A DNA stretch of 64,000 bases. Source: HGM04593 sp964470845 (lineage in GTDB: Bacteria > Bacteroidota > Bacteroidia > Bacteroidales > Bacteroidaceae). Within the stretch, counting starts at the first letter, position 1. Every line of letters begins with the position of its first letter. A program made the position numbers and the translations under genes. This document shows positions 51,590 through 59,544 of this stretch, piece after piece. The DNA lies in the NCBI GenBank assembly GCA_964470845.1, contig CAYYEL010000001.1:1-64000 (forward strand), read 5' to 3'. The notes under the pieces were generated by a model. It was not told where the DNA came from. It ran no database searches and worked only from the letters and a program-made list of their open reading frames with translations.

Positions 51590-52972
51590 TTAGTTGATAC
51601 CGTCTTTATGTGTGCGCCACTCGCGGAACTGCATAATGAGCATTATAATAGTGAGCAGTGCTGCTATAAAATCGGAAATCGGCATACTGTACCACACTCC
51701 GCTCTCGCCCCAAAATAGTGGCAGAATAAGCAGTAGGGGGATGAGCAACAGTATCTGACGGGTGAGCGAAAGGAAAATAGATTTATTAACCTTGCCGATG
51801 CTTTGGAAAAAGTTTGTTGTAACCAATTGGAAGCCTATGAATGGCATAAACATAAACATCAGACGCATTGCCTTGGTCGAGCTTTCGATGAGTGCCTGCT
51901 CGGTGGTAAATGCCCGTGCAACGGTTGCCGGCATAAACTCGCCAACCAAAAACCCCAGTGTGGTAACTACGGTAGCCCAAATAATTGTTAGTTTAAGTGC
52001 CTCTTTTACACGGTCGGGCTTGCGTGCACCGTAGTTGTAGCCCACGATTGGCTGCATACCTTGTGTGAGGCCAAGAACAACCATTACAAATATAAATTGT
52101 ATGCGGTTCGATATTCCGTATGCGGCAATGGACATATCGCCATCGTCGCTGTAACCTCTTAATCCTTTGTTTATGATAATAACTACAAGGCAGGCTGCTG
52201 CGTTTATAAAGAAGGGCGACATTCCTATCGAGAGAATGCTCTTTACAATGTTATTGCGCAGACGGTAGATTCCGCGTTGCAGATGCAGTAATTCGTTGGG
52301 GTTGGTCAGTAGCTTAATCTGCCATATAAGGGTGATGCACTGTGCCAGAATAGTGGCAAGCGCGGCGCCTCGAATGCCCCAACCGAGTACAAAAATGAAG
52401 ATAGGGGCTAATATGGCATTTGCGCATACGGTGAGTATGGTTGCAAACATCGCCTGTTTAGGGTGTCCGGCGGCTCTTATGGCTGCGTTTATTCCTAAAT
52501 AGAGGTGCGTGAATATGTTTCCGTACAAAATTACCTGCATAAAAGCGCGTGCGTGGGGTAGTGTGCTCTCGCTTGCTCCAAAAAAATATAGGATGGGGTC
52601 GAGGAATATGAGTGCCACTGTGGCAAATAATACTCCCACTATTATATTCAGCGTAACAAGATTGCCTAAAATTATTTTTGCCGAGTCGTAGTCGCGTTGC
52701 CCTAATCGCACAGATAGCTGTGTTGCGCCTCCGACGCCTACCATTGCACCGAATGCAGCCGATAGGTTCATTAGCGGGAAGGTTGTTGCAAGGCCCGAAA
52801 TTGCGAGTGCACCAACGTCGGGGATGTGTCCTATAAATATACTGTCGATTGTGTGGTAGATTGAAGAGGCTGTCTGTGCAATAATGGCCGGGATTGCATA
52901 TTGCATAAGCAGCTTGCCTACACTTTCGGTTCCAAGCTCGGTCGGGACTTTTCGTTCTATATTTTTACTCAT
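51590..52972 (-). CDS. MATE family efflux transporter
   Basis: A 460-residue, 12-segment multidrug/toxin exporter driven by Na+ or H+. The N-terminal GKLLMQYAIPAIIAQTASSIYHTIDSIFIGH matches the family's first two helices. GAMVGVGGATQLSVRLGQRD and the matching second-half GMQPIVGYNYGARKPDRVKEALK are the paired MATE signatures. The open frame extends 50 codons further, but that stretch is Phe/Cys/Arg-rich and overlaps the divergent mnmA promoter region. ATG 52972 (MSKNIERKVP) is therefore chosen. It is the first gene of a three-gene unit. Confidence 0.94.
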   Translation of the reverse strand: MSKNIERKVPTELGTESVGKLLMQYAIPAIIAQTASSIYHTIDSIFIGHIPDVGALAISGLATTFPLMNLSAAFGAMVGVGGATQLSVRLGQRDYDSAKIILGNLVTLNIIVGVLFATVALIFLDPILYFFGASESTLPHARAFMQVILYGNIFTHLYLGINAAIRAAGHPKQAMFATILTVCANAILAPIFIFVLGWGIRGAALATILAQCITLIWQIKLLTNPNELLHLQRGIYRLRNNIVKSILSIGMSPFFINAAACLVVIIINKGLRGYSDDGDMSIAAYGISNRIQFIFVMVVLGLTQGMQPIVGYNYGARKPDRVKEALKLTIIWATVVTTLGFLVGEFMPATVARAFTTEQALIESSTKAMRLMFMFMPFIGFQLVTTNFFQSIGKVNKSIFLSLTRQILLLIPLLLILPLFWGESGVWYSMPISDFIAALLTIIMLIMQFREWRTHKDGIN

Positions 52973-53014
52973 AGTTTTTCTTTTGTATTGCAGCCGTGAT
53001 GCAAAAAATCTTCT

Positions 53015-53052
53015 TAACTTTGCATCGAACCAAAATATTCTGTGCGAAGATA
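53015..53052. promoter_or_regulatory. Divergent -7 boxes for mnmA and the MATE gene
   Basis: Plus strand TAACTTTG (53015-53022) could drive mnmA, and minus strand TATCTTCG (53045-53052) could drive the MATE operon. The two -7 boxes face in opposite directions and overlap in reach. Neither has a strong -33 box. Competition between the two promoters is possible. Confidence 0.35.
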
Positions 53053-53116
53053 CAAAAAAGCAGGATAGTTTTGTTCGTGTTTTTTGATTATTTACGCAAA
53101 AAATAATACAGAATAT

Positions 53117-54202
53117 ATGCAAACGAGTGTGTTAGTGGGAATGAGCGGTGGAATAGACAGTACGGCTGTATGCAGTATGCTGTTAGAGAAGGGTTACAGG
53201 GTAGTGGGGCTCACTTTTGTTACTTGCGACGCATCATTTGCAGCTGCCGAGGCTGCTGCCGCTCTTGCTCGACGATTGGGTATTGAGCATTATATTGATG
53301 ATGTGCGCGAGGAGTTTCGCGCTAAGGTGGTTGAGCCTTTTATTGACGGCTATCTTCAGGGGCTTACGCCTAACCCCTGTGTCAACTGCAACAGAGTGAT
53401 GAAATTCGACCTTCTGTGCAGGTGGGCCGATAGGCTGGGATGCGCGAAAATTGCCACCGGACACTATGTGAAGGTGCACGAGCGCACGGCCGATGATGGC
53501 TCGCCGCGTTATTATATAGCCACGGGCAACGATAATAAAAAAGACCAGAGCTATTTTTTGTGGCGTCTGACGCAGGAACAACTTTCGCGCTGTATATTCC
53601 CGCTCGGTGGGTGGCATAAGCGCGACGTTTGTCAATATCTTGGAGTAAATAATCTTGACGAGGCGGGTAAGGATGGCGAGAGTATGGAGGTGTGTTTTGT
53701 TCCGGGCGACTATCGCGATTTTCTGCGCAGTAACATTCCTAATGTCGATGAGGTTATACGCGAGGGCTCTTTTGTCGATTCCGAGGGGCGTGTTATTGGC
53801 ACGCATCGGGGCTACCCCTATTACACAATCGGACAGCGCAAGGGATTGGGAATTGCATTGGGCTATCCTGCATACGTACTTAAAATAAATGCTCCCAAAA
53901 ACACGGTGATGCTGGGAACGGCCGATAAACTCGCCACACATTATATGCTCATTCAGCAGCCCGAGTGGGTGGATGGCGTGCCCGGGCACTCTTTGTCGGT
54001 GCGGGTACGTTACCGCAGCGCACCGATTGCTTGCGATGCTCCGCAACCCGTTGGCGACGGGCGGTGGCTTGTGTGTCTGCACAGCGAGGCTTCGGCAATT
54101 ACTCCGGGGCAGTCGGCAGTGTTTTATGTGGGCGACACTCTTGTCGGCGGAGCCTATATTGCTTCGCAACGCGGTATTAACCAATGGATAAAAGAAAAAT
54201 GA
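53117..54202 (+). CDS. mnmA: tRNA-specific 2-thiouridylase
   Basis: A 361-residue enzyme adding sulfur to C2 of wobble U34 in Glu/Gln/Lys tRNAs. The ATP pyrophosphatase loop is VGMSGGIDSTAVC (residues 7-19). The first catalytic cysteine is in NPCVNCNRVMKF and the second, persulfide-forming one is in MEVCFVPGDY. KDQSYFLW and GQRKGLGIALG are further family blocks. The frame is open 11 codons upstream, but ATG 53117 is the family start. Its 3' end overlaps xseA by 4 nt (ATGA), so it leads an mnmA-xseA-xseB unit. Confidence 0.95.
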   Translation: MQTSVLVGMSGGIDSTAVCSMLLEKGYRVVGLTFVTCDASFAAAEAAAALARRLGIEHYIDDVREEFRAKVVEPFIDGYLQGLTPNPCVNCNRVMKFDLLCRWADRLGCAKIATGHYVKVHERTADDGSPRYYIATGNDNKKDQSYFLWRLTQEQLSRCIFPLGGWHKRDVCQYLGVNNLDEAGKDGESMEVCFVPGDYRDFLRSNIPNVDEVIREGSFVDSEGRVIGTHRGYPYYTIGQRKGLGIALGYPAYVLKINAPKNTVMLGTADKLATHYMLIQQPEWVDGVPGHSLSVRVRYRSAPIACDAPQPVGDGRWLVCLHSEASAITPGQSAVFYVGDTLVGGAYIASQRGINQWIKEK

Positions 54203-55374
54203 TAGAACCTGTTACTCTATACTCTTTAAATAATCTTGTGCGCAGTGCCATTGCCGAGGCAATGCCCACGAGCTATTGGGTTACGGGCGAACTGAGCGAG
54301 GTGCGCGAGACTACAGCCGGACACTGTTACATAGAACTTATAGAACGCGACGAGAAGACAGCGGCAATAGTGGCAAAGGCTCGTGGTACAATATGGGCTC
54401 GAACCTATTCGCTGCTGCGTCCCTATTTCCTTGAACAGACGGGCAGGCAATTCGCCGCCGGGCTGAAGGTGCTTTTGAAAGTTACGGTCGAGTTTCACGA
54501 ACTTTACGGCTACTCGCTCTATGTATGCGACATTGAGCCTGCGTTTACTCTTGGCGAAACTGCACGCCGGCGTCAGATGATAATCAACCGTCTCGTCGAG
54601 GAGGGGGTAATTGACCTTAACAAAGAGCTCTCCTTCCCGGCTCTGCCGCAGCGTGTGGCTGTAATCTCATCCTCTTATGCGGCGGGTTACGGCGATTTTT
54701 GCGACCAACTTCTGAATAATCCCTACGGCTTTGTCTTTTATCCCTCTCTGTTCGCTGCGCCTATGCAGGGTGATAAGGTCGAGAGTGGTATAATTGCTGC
54801 GCTCGATAGGATTGCCGATAGCATCGACCATTGGGACGTTGTTGTGATTATCAGGGGCGGAGGCGCGACAAGCGACCTTTCGTGTTTCGATACATATAAT
54901 CTTGCAAACAATTGTGCGCAATTCCCATTACCCATAATAACGGGCATCGGACATCAGAGGGACGATACTGTACTCGACACCGTTGCACACACACGTGTAA
55001 AAACTCCCACTGCCGCGGCCGAGCTTCTTATTCACACTATTGCCCGTCAGGCGGCGCTGTTGGACACTGTAGCCGGCAGCATCGTGGCGGCGGTGCGCGA
55101 TGGGCTCTCGGAGCAAAAAATGCGCTTGCAGACAATTCTACAGCGTTTGCCAATTGCTACAGCCCTTTACCTTCAGAATCAGCACCATAAACTCGACCTG
55201 TGGCAGCAACAGGCCGCGTCTGCGTCGCCACAAAGAATATTGTCGTTGGGCTACAGCCTTACAACCTGTGGTGGCAGGATAGTGCGTGGAACGGCCGACG
55301 TAAAGAGCGGCGATACAATAGTTACACATCTTGCCGATGGAACGATAATAAGCACTGTAAATAATGATAAATGA
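54199..55374 (+). CDS. xseA: Exodeoxyribonuclease VII large subunit
   Basis: A 391-residue subunit of the nuclease that trims single-stranded DNA to acid-soluble fragments. The N-terminal OB-fold domain has YWVTGELSEVRETTAGHCYIELIERD. The catalytic domain has RVAVISSSYAAGYGDFCDQL, VVIIRGGGATSDLSCFD and GIGHQRDDTVLDTVAHTRVKTPTAAAELL. A shorter coiled-coil region follows than in E. coli (456). ATG 54199 overlaps the mnmA stop by 4 nt. An earlier ATG at 54184 is open and would only add MDKRK. It is followed, again with a 4-nt overlap, by xseB. Confidence 0.95.
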   Translation: MIEPVTLYSLNNLVRSAIAEAMPTSYWVTGELSEVRETTAGHCYIELIERDEKTAAIVAKARGTIWARTYSLLRPYFLEQTGRQFAAGLKVLLKVTVEFHELYGYSLYVCDIEPAFTLGETARRRQMIINRLVEEGVIDLNKELSFPALPQRVAVISSSYAAGYGDFCDQLLNNPYGFVFYPSLFAAPMQGDKVESGIIAALDRIADSIDHWDVVVIIRGGGATSDLSCFDTYNLANNCAQFPLPIITGIGHQRDDTVLDTVAHTRVKTPTAAAELLIHTIARQAALLDTVAGSIVAAVRDGLSEQKMRLQTILQRLPIATALYLQNQHHKLDLWQQQAASASPQRILSLGYSLTTCGGRIVRGTADVKSGDTIVTHLADGTIISTVNNDK

Positions 55375-55580
55375 TTATGAATGAAAATATTACATATAAC
55401 GAGGCGGTTGCTCGTCTCGAAGAGATTATGAACCACATTCAAGGAGGTGATGTGGATATTGATAAATTGGCTCGGGAATTATCCGAGGCTCAAGAATTGT
55501 TGCAGTTTTGTCGTGCTCGTCTGTTTAAGGTCGATGAGGAAGTGAAAAAAATATTGGAGTCATTGTCGGATACCTTATAA
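55371..55580 (+). CDS. xseB: Exodeoxyribonuclease VII small subunit
   Basis: A 69-residue helical-hairpin subunit that binds XseA's coiled coil. The XseB pattern is YNEAVARLEEIMNHIQGGDVDIDKLARELSEAQELLQFCRARL. ATG 55371 overlaps the xseA stop (ATGA); ATG 55377 is an alternative two codons on. It ends the mnmA-xseA-xseB unit. Confidence 0.93.
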   Translation: MIMNENITYNEAVARLEEIMNHIQGGDVDIDKLARELSEAQELLQFCRARLFKVDEEVKKILESLSDTL

Positions 55581-55686
55581 AAAGAGTACCATTTTTACTA
55601 AAAAATAAAGGCTGCTTTACACTTGTTTAAGCATTTTTGTGTATATTCGCACATTATTGTGGTAAAAAAGCAAAAATAATATAAAA

Positions 55687-56709
55687 ATGAAAGCTATTGA
55701 TTGGTCTAATGTCGGGTTCGGATATATGAAGACCGACTATAATGTACGTTGCCGATACTCCGACGGAAAGTGGGGCGAGATTGAGGTGTGCAGCGAAGAG
55801 ACACTGAATCTTCATATGGCAGCCACTTGTCTGCACTACGGGCAAGAGGCTTTTGAGGGCTTGAAGGCTTTTCGTGGCAAGGATGGCAAGGTGCGTATCT
55901 TCCGCCTCGAAGCTAATGCCGAGCGTTTGCAGAGTACTTGCGACGGTATCCTTATGCCGCAAGTGAGTACCGAACTTTTCCGTGAAATGGTAACAAAGGT
56001 GGTTACTCTGAACAAAGATTATATCCCCCCCTACGAGAGCGGTGCATCGCTCTATATTCGTCCTCTGCTCATCGGTACAAGTGCACAGGTTGGTGTACAT
56101 CCGGCAAGCGAGTATCTGTTCATAATTTTTGTAACTCCGGTGGGCCCCTATTTCAAGGGAGGGTTCGCTACAAATCCTTATGTTATAATACGTGAGTACG
56201 ACCGTTCGGCACCATTGGGAACGGGACGCTATAAGGTGGGTGGAAACTACGCCGCAAGCCTCAGAGCCAATCAATTGGCCCACGAGAAAGGCTACTCGTG
56301 CGAATTTTATCTCGATGCCAAAGAGAAAAAATATATCGACGAGTGTGGTGCAGCCAATTTTATCGGAATAAAGAATAATACATACGTTACACCACTGTCA
56401 ACCTCTATTTTACCCTCGATAACCAATCGCAGCTTGCAACAGCTTGCACGTGATATGGGGCTTACAATAGAGCAACGCCCAATTCCCGAGGAAGAGCTCT
56501 CGACTTTTGAAGAGGCCGGTGCTTGCGGAACGGCTGCGGTAATCTCGCCCATTGAGCGCATCGACGACCTTGAGCGTGGAACATCTTATGTAATTTCAAA
56601 AGACGGAAAGCCCGGCCCTGTGTGCACAAAACTGTACGAGAAACTGCGTGCCATTCAATATGGCGACGAGCCCGACAATTATGGTTGGGTAACAGTGCTC
56701 GATATTTAA
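55687..56709 (+). CDS. ilvE: Branched-chain amino acid aminotransferase
   Basis: A 340-residue fold-type IV PLP enzyme, the last step of Val, Leu and Ile synthesis. Family blocks are LHYGQEAFEGLKAFRGKDGKVRIFRLEANAERLQ, YIRPLLIGTSAQVGVHP, the PLP-lysine segment GTGRYKVGGNYAASL (Lys in RYKVGGNY), FYLDAKEKKYIDECGAANFIGI, and TAAVISPIERI. Length is that of the long BCAT form (about 340). A TATATTCG (55642-55649) may be its -7 box. It starts a run with trmB, Dabb and mrp, at gaps of 35, 10 and 23 nt. Confidence 0.96.
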   Translation: MKAIDWSNVGFGYMKTDYNVRCRYSDGKWGEIEVCSEETLNLHMAATCLHYGQEAFEGLKAFRGKDGKVRIFRLEANAERLQSTCDGILMPQVSTELFREMVTKVVTLNKDYIPPYESGASLYIRPLLIGTSAQVGVHPASEYLFIIFVTPVGPYFKGGFATNPYVIIREYDRSAPLGTGRYKVGGNYAASLRANQLAHEKGYSCEFYLDAKEKKYIDECGAANFIGIKNNTYVTPLSTSILPSITNRSLQQLARDMGLTIEQRPIPEEELSTFEEAGACGTAAVISPIERIDDLERGTSYVISKDGKPGPVCTKLYEKLRAIQYGDEPDNYGWVTVLDI

Positions 56710-56744
56710 CAGTCTCTAATAACCGACTAAAAACGCTGAATTTA

Positions 56745-57503
56745 ATGGCAAAAGGAAAATTACAGAAGTTTGCCGATATGCGCGAGTATAGCAATGTGGT
56801 CGAGCACCCCTATTCTGTTGCCGATAATGTGGAATTTCCGCTTGCGGGAAATTGGAGAAGGGATTTTTTTGGCAACGATAACCCCATAGTGCTTGAGCTT
56901 GGTTGCGGCAGGGGCGAATATACGGTGGCATTGGCTCGCCGCTGTCCCGATAAAAACTTTATCGGCGTGGATATTAAGGGTGCGCGAATGTGGAGCGGTG
57001 CAACCGAAGCACTGCGCGACGGGCTCGATAATGTGGGCTTTCTGCGTACAAATATTGAGATTATCGACCGACTGTTTGCTGCCGGCGAGGTGAACGAAAT
57101 ATGGCTCACATTCCCCGACCCGCAGATGAAAAAGGCTACCAAACGCCTCACCTCGTCGCTCTTCCTCGAACGCTACGGTAGGATTCTTGCTCCCGAGGCA
57201 GTAGTGCACCTGAAAACCGACAGCAATTTTATGTTCACCTATACAAAATATATTACCGAGGTTAACAGTCTGCCGGTGTATGAATGTATCGAGGATGTTC
57301 ACAGCCGCGAGGATGAGAGTGAGATACTGAAAATCCGCACCTACTACGAGTCGCAGTGGATTGAGCGAGGATTGACAATAAAATATATCTCTTTCGGCCT
57401 GTCGAAGCCTGCGGGATTTATAGAGCCGGATGTTGAAATTGAACTCGACGAGTATCGCAGCTACAACCGCAGCAAGCGCAGCTCGCTCGAAAAACGTAAA
57501 TAA
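56745..57503 (+). CDS. trmB: tRNA (guanine-N7-)-methyltransferase
   Basis: A 252-residue AdoMet enzyme methylating G46 of the tRNA variable loop. Motif I is VLELGCGRGEYTVALAR. FIGVDIKGARMWSGATEAL and WLTFPDPQMKKATKRLTSSLFLERYGRIL hold the substrate-binding block (usually FPDPW/HxKxRH; here FPDPQMKKAT, a common Bacteroidetes form). VHLKTDSNFMFTYT and the acidic/basic C-terminus are also present. ATG 56745 (MAKGKLQKFADM) is the family start; the longer frame overlaps ilvE. A basic tail (NRSKRSSLEKRK) suits RNA binding. Confidence 0.93.
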   Translation: MAKGKLQKFADMREYSNVVEHPYSVADNVEFPLAGNWRRDFFGNDNPIVLELGCGRGEYTVALARRCPDKNFIGVDIKGARMWSGATEALRDGLDNVGFLRTNIEIIDRLFAAGEVNEIWLTFPDPQMKKATKRLTSSLFLERYGRILAPEAVVHLKTDSNFMFTYTKYITEVNSLPVYECIEDVHSREDESEILKIRTYYESQWIERGLTIKYISFGLSKPAGFIEPDVEIELDEYRSYNRSKRSSLEKRK

Positions 57504-57513
57504 CCCTTGAATT

Positions 57514-57816
57514 ATGCTTAAACATATAGTAATGTGGCGCTTCGTCGATGGCGCCGAGGGCAAAAGCCGTTTGCAGCACGCACAGTGGATGAAAGAGCAC
57601 CTTGAGGCACTTGTGGGTGTCGTCCCCGAGATTCGCTCCATTGAGGTGGGTGTAAACTGCTACCCAAGCGACACGGCCTACGATGCAGTGTTAATATCTA
57701 CTTTCGATAATCACGAGGCAATGAACCGCTACAAAGTACATCCTGCGCACGTTGCAGTTGCCGAATATTGCAAAAAAGTGCGCGAGAGCCGCGTTGATAT
57801 TGATTACGAAATTTAG
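57514..57816 (+). CDS. Dabb family (stress-responsive A/B barrel) protein
   Basis: A 100-residue single-domain protein with the dimeric alpha/beta-barrel pattern: MLKHIVMWRFVDGA at the start, then LVGVVPEIRSIEVGVN, AVLISTFDNHEAMNRYKVHPAH and the closing VDIDYEI. Such proteins dimerise into a barrel with an open cleft. Their bacterial functions are mostly unknown. It lies in tight spacing between trmB (10 nt) and mrp (23 nt), so it is cotranscribed. Confidence 0.9.
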   Translation: MLKHIVMWRFVDGAEGKSRLQHAQWMKEHLEALVGVVPEIRSIEVGVNCYPSDTAYDAVLISTFDNHEAMNRYKVHPAHVAVAEYCKKVRESRVDIDYEI

Positions 57817-57839
57817 AAACTGTCAAATAAAGAATTATA

Positions 57840-58943
57840 ATGGCATTATATCCGAAATTGATACTCGAAGCACTCGAAAAAGTGCGTTACCCCGGAAACG
57901 GAAAAAATCTTGTCGAGGCCGAGATGGTCGATGACAACATACGCATCGACGGCAACAAGGTGAGCTTCTCGCTCATATTTGAAAAACCCACCGACCCTTT
58001 TATACGTTCGGTGGTAAAGTCGGCCGAGGCAGCAATTCTCACCTACGTCGGAAAGGATGTAGATATTGTTGGAAATATCAGCGTTGTGAGCCGTCAGGCA
58101 GCACGTCCCGAGGTTGGTAAATTCCTGCCGCAGGTGAAGAATGTAATTGCAATATCCTCGGGCAAGGGAGGAGTGGGAAAATCGACCGTGTCGGCCAATC
58201 TTGCCATTGCTCTTGCACGATTGGGCTATAAGGTGGGGCTGTTGGATGCCGATATTTTCGGCCCCTCAATCCCCAAAATGTTCAGTGTCGAGGACGAGCG
58301 TCCTTATAGCGAGCGCATCGACGGCCGCGACCTCATCCTGCCCGTTGATAAATATGGAGTAAAAATTCTCTCGATAGGCTTTTTTGTCGATCCCGAACAG
58401 GCTATCCTGTGGCGCGGAGGAATGGCCAGCAACGCTCTTAAGCAACTTATAGCAGATGCAGCGTGGGGCGACCTCGACTATTTTCTCATCGACCTTCCCC
58501 CCGGCACAAGCGACATTCACCTGACAATTGTTCAGAGCCTTGCACTCACGGGTGCAGTAGTTGTAACCACCCCTCAAGAGGTGGCGCTTGCAGCAGCCAT
58601 CAAGGGTGTGAATATGTTTATAAATGATAAGGTTGCAGTGCCTATTTTGGGAGTGGTCGAAAATATGGCGTGGTTCACTCCGGCCGAGCTGCCCGAGAAC
58701 AAATACTATATATTCGGTCGCGATGGTGGCCGACGTATGGCCGAGGCCTACGGTATTCCACTCATAGGGCAGATTCCACTTGTGCAGAGTATCTGCGAGA
58801 GCGGCGACGAGGGGCTGCCCATCGCAATGAAGGCCGACACACCCGACGGACAGGCGTTCCTTGCACTTGCAGCCTCGCTTGTCGAGCAGGTTAGATTGCG
58901 TAACGAACAACAGCCTCCCACCAAGATAGTGGCAACAAACTGA
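57840..58943 (+). CDS. mrp: Mrp/NBP35 family Fe-S cluster carrier ATPase
   Basis: A 367-residue iron-sulfur-cluster scaffold/carrier. An N-terminal MIP18/DUF59 domain (residues 1-85) precedes the P-loop ATPase: the deviant Walker A is ISSGKGGVGKSTVSANLA (about 110-126), followed by VGLLDADIFGPSIPKMF, DYFLIDLPPGTSDIHLTI and GVVENMAW. The C-x-x-C of the family after VVENM is absent here, replaced by MAWFTPAELPENKY. This fits a shorter Bacteroidetes form but leaves cluster binding uncertain. It ends the ilvE-trmB-Dabb-mrp run, closed by a hairpin at 58973-59013. Confidence 0.9.
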   Translation: MALYPKLILEALEKVRYPGNGKNLVEAEMVDDNIRIDGNKVSFSLIFEKPTDPFIRSVVKSAEAAILTYVGKDVDIVGNISVVSRQAARPEVGKFLPQVKNVIAISSGKGGVGKSTVSANLAIALARLGYKVGLLDADIFGPSIPKMFSVEDERPYSERIDGRDLILPVDKYGVKILSIGFFVDPEQAILWRGGMASNALKQLIADAAWGDLDYFLIDLPPGTSDIHLTIVQSLALTGAVVVTTPQEVALAAAIKGVNMFINDKVAVPILGVVENMAWFTPAELPENKYYIFGRDGGRRMAEAYGIPLIGQIPLVQSICESGDEGLPIAMKADTPDGQAFLALAASLVEQVRLRNEQQPPTKIVATN

Positions 58944-58972
58944 TACACGTACAATACTATGAACGAACCTAT

Positions 58973-59013
58973 AATGACACTCCTTGCGCAACGTATGCGC
59001 AAGGAGTGTCATT
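58973..59013 (+). terminator. Hairpin after mrp
   Basis: A perfect 18-bp stem: 58973-58990 with 58996-59013 (core CTCCTTGCGCA / TGCGCAAGGAG), loop ACGTA. It lies 29 nt after the mrp stop and 26 nt before the small HTH gene. The U-rich tail is weak (CATTTAATAT). Confidence 0.68.
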
Positions 59014-59039
59014 TAATATGCATAAACACCTTAATAACA

Positions 59040-59240
59040 ATGAAGAATAGTATAAGAGTAGAGAGGGCTGTTGTTGATATTTCGCAACAGCAGCTTGCCG
59101 ACGCAGTGGGTGTTAGCCGTCAGACTATAAATGCAATAGAGAAAGGGCGCTTTGTGCCCTCGACGGTGCTTGCGCTGAAAATTGCACGGCACTTTAATAA
59201 AAAGGTCGATGATATTTTTATTCTCGACGACGAGGATTGA
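59040..59240 (+). CDS. Small XRE-type helix-turn-helix regulator
   Basis: A 66-residue DNA-binding protein consisting of one HTH_3 domain: MKNSIRVERAVVDISQQQLADAVGVSRQTINAIEKGRFVPSTVLALKIARHFNKKVDDIF. It belongs to the short YozG-like group, which often controls a neighbouring membrane gene, but no such partner is adjacent on this strand. The open frame reaches back to 58959, but that would translate the mrp hairpin, so ATG 59040 is taken. A 24-bp terminator follows 7 nt after the stop. Confidence 0.9.
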   Translation: MKNSIRVERAVVDISQQQLADAVGVSRQTINAIEKGRFVPSTVLALKIARHFNKKVDDIFILDDED

Positions 59241-59247
59241 CTGATAC

Positions 59248-59300
59248 AAGAAAGAGGCTGACAACCAAGTCAATACGACTTGGTTGTCAGCCTCTTTCTT
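59248..59300. terminator. Bidirectional terminator between the HTH gene and the Imm17 gene
   Basis: A perfect 24-bp stem: 59248-59271 with 59277-59300 (core GGCTGACAACC / GGTTGTCAGCC), loop AATAC. It fills the 67-nt gap between two convergent genes. Purine-rich AAGAAAGAG on one side gives U-rich ends in both transcripts. Confidence 0.88.
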
Positions 59301-59307
59301 CTCATTA

Positions 59308-59544
59308 TTATAATGTGTTTTTTATGTGGTAGTAGAATCCAATGGCTGCGGCGATAAGAAAAACTCCTGCTGCACCATATAGCAGGCGGCTTTTTGTGCG
59401 TCCATAGTAACGCACCACCGGAGCGGCGTTTCTCGATGCAAAGAACCACTCCCAGTTGAGCAGCGCAGCCAATAGGACAATAATGCCCGCAATTAGAAAA
59501 ATCGTTTGCAGAATATTGTGTGCAATCATTTTTTTATTCGGCAT
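59308..59544 (-). CDS. Small membrane protein, immunity-17 (Imm17) family-like
   Basis: A 78-residue protein with two hydrophobic segments (about 11-27, LQTIFLIAGIIVLLAAL, and about 54-72, LLYGAAGVFLIAAAIGFYY). The loop between them is rich in Trp/Arg (NWEWFFASRNAAPVVRYYGRTKSR). This matches the layout of Imm17-type proteins, a family named from predicted polymorphic-toxin immunity genes. No toxin gene is nearby. It overlaps thiL by 11 nt and is last in an lpxK-punA-thiL unit. A housekeeping membrane role is as likely as immunity. Family call from memory of the pattern. Confidence 0.7.
   Translation of the reverse strand: MPNKKMIAHNILQTIFLIAGIIVLLAALLNWEWFFASRNAAPVVRYYGRTKSRLLYGAAGVFLIAAAIGFYYHIKNTL

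Noticed and set aside
53234..54184. 316-codon open frame on the minus strand
   Set aside because: Antisense to mnmA, which has all catalytic motifs.
56760..57641. 293-codon open frame on the minus strand
   Set aside because: Antisense to trmB and part of the Dabb gene; no coherent domain.
58266..59012. 248-codon open frame on the minus strand
   Set aside because: Antisense to mrp and across its terminator hairpin.
59040..59544. HTH gene plus Imm17-like gene as a toxin-antitoxin pair
   Set aside because: They converge across a 24-bp terminator and belong to different transcripts; the Imm17 gene is coupled to thiL instead.
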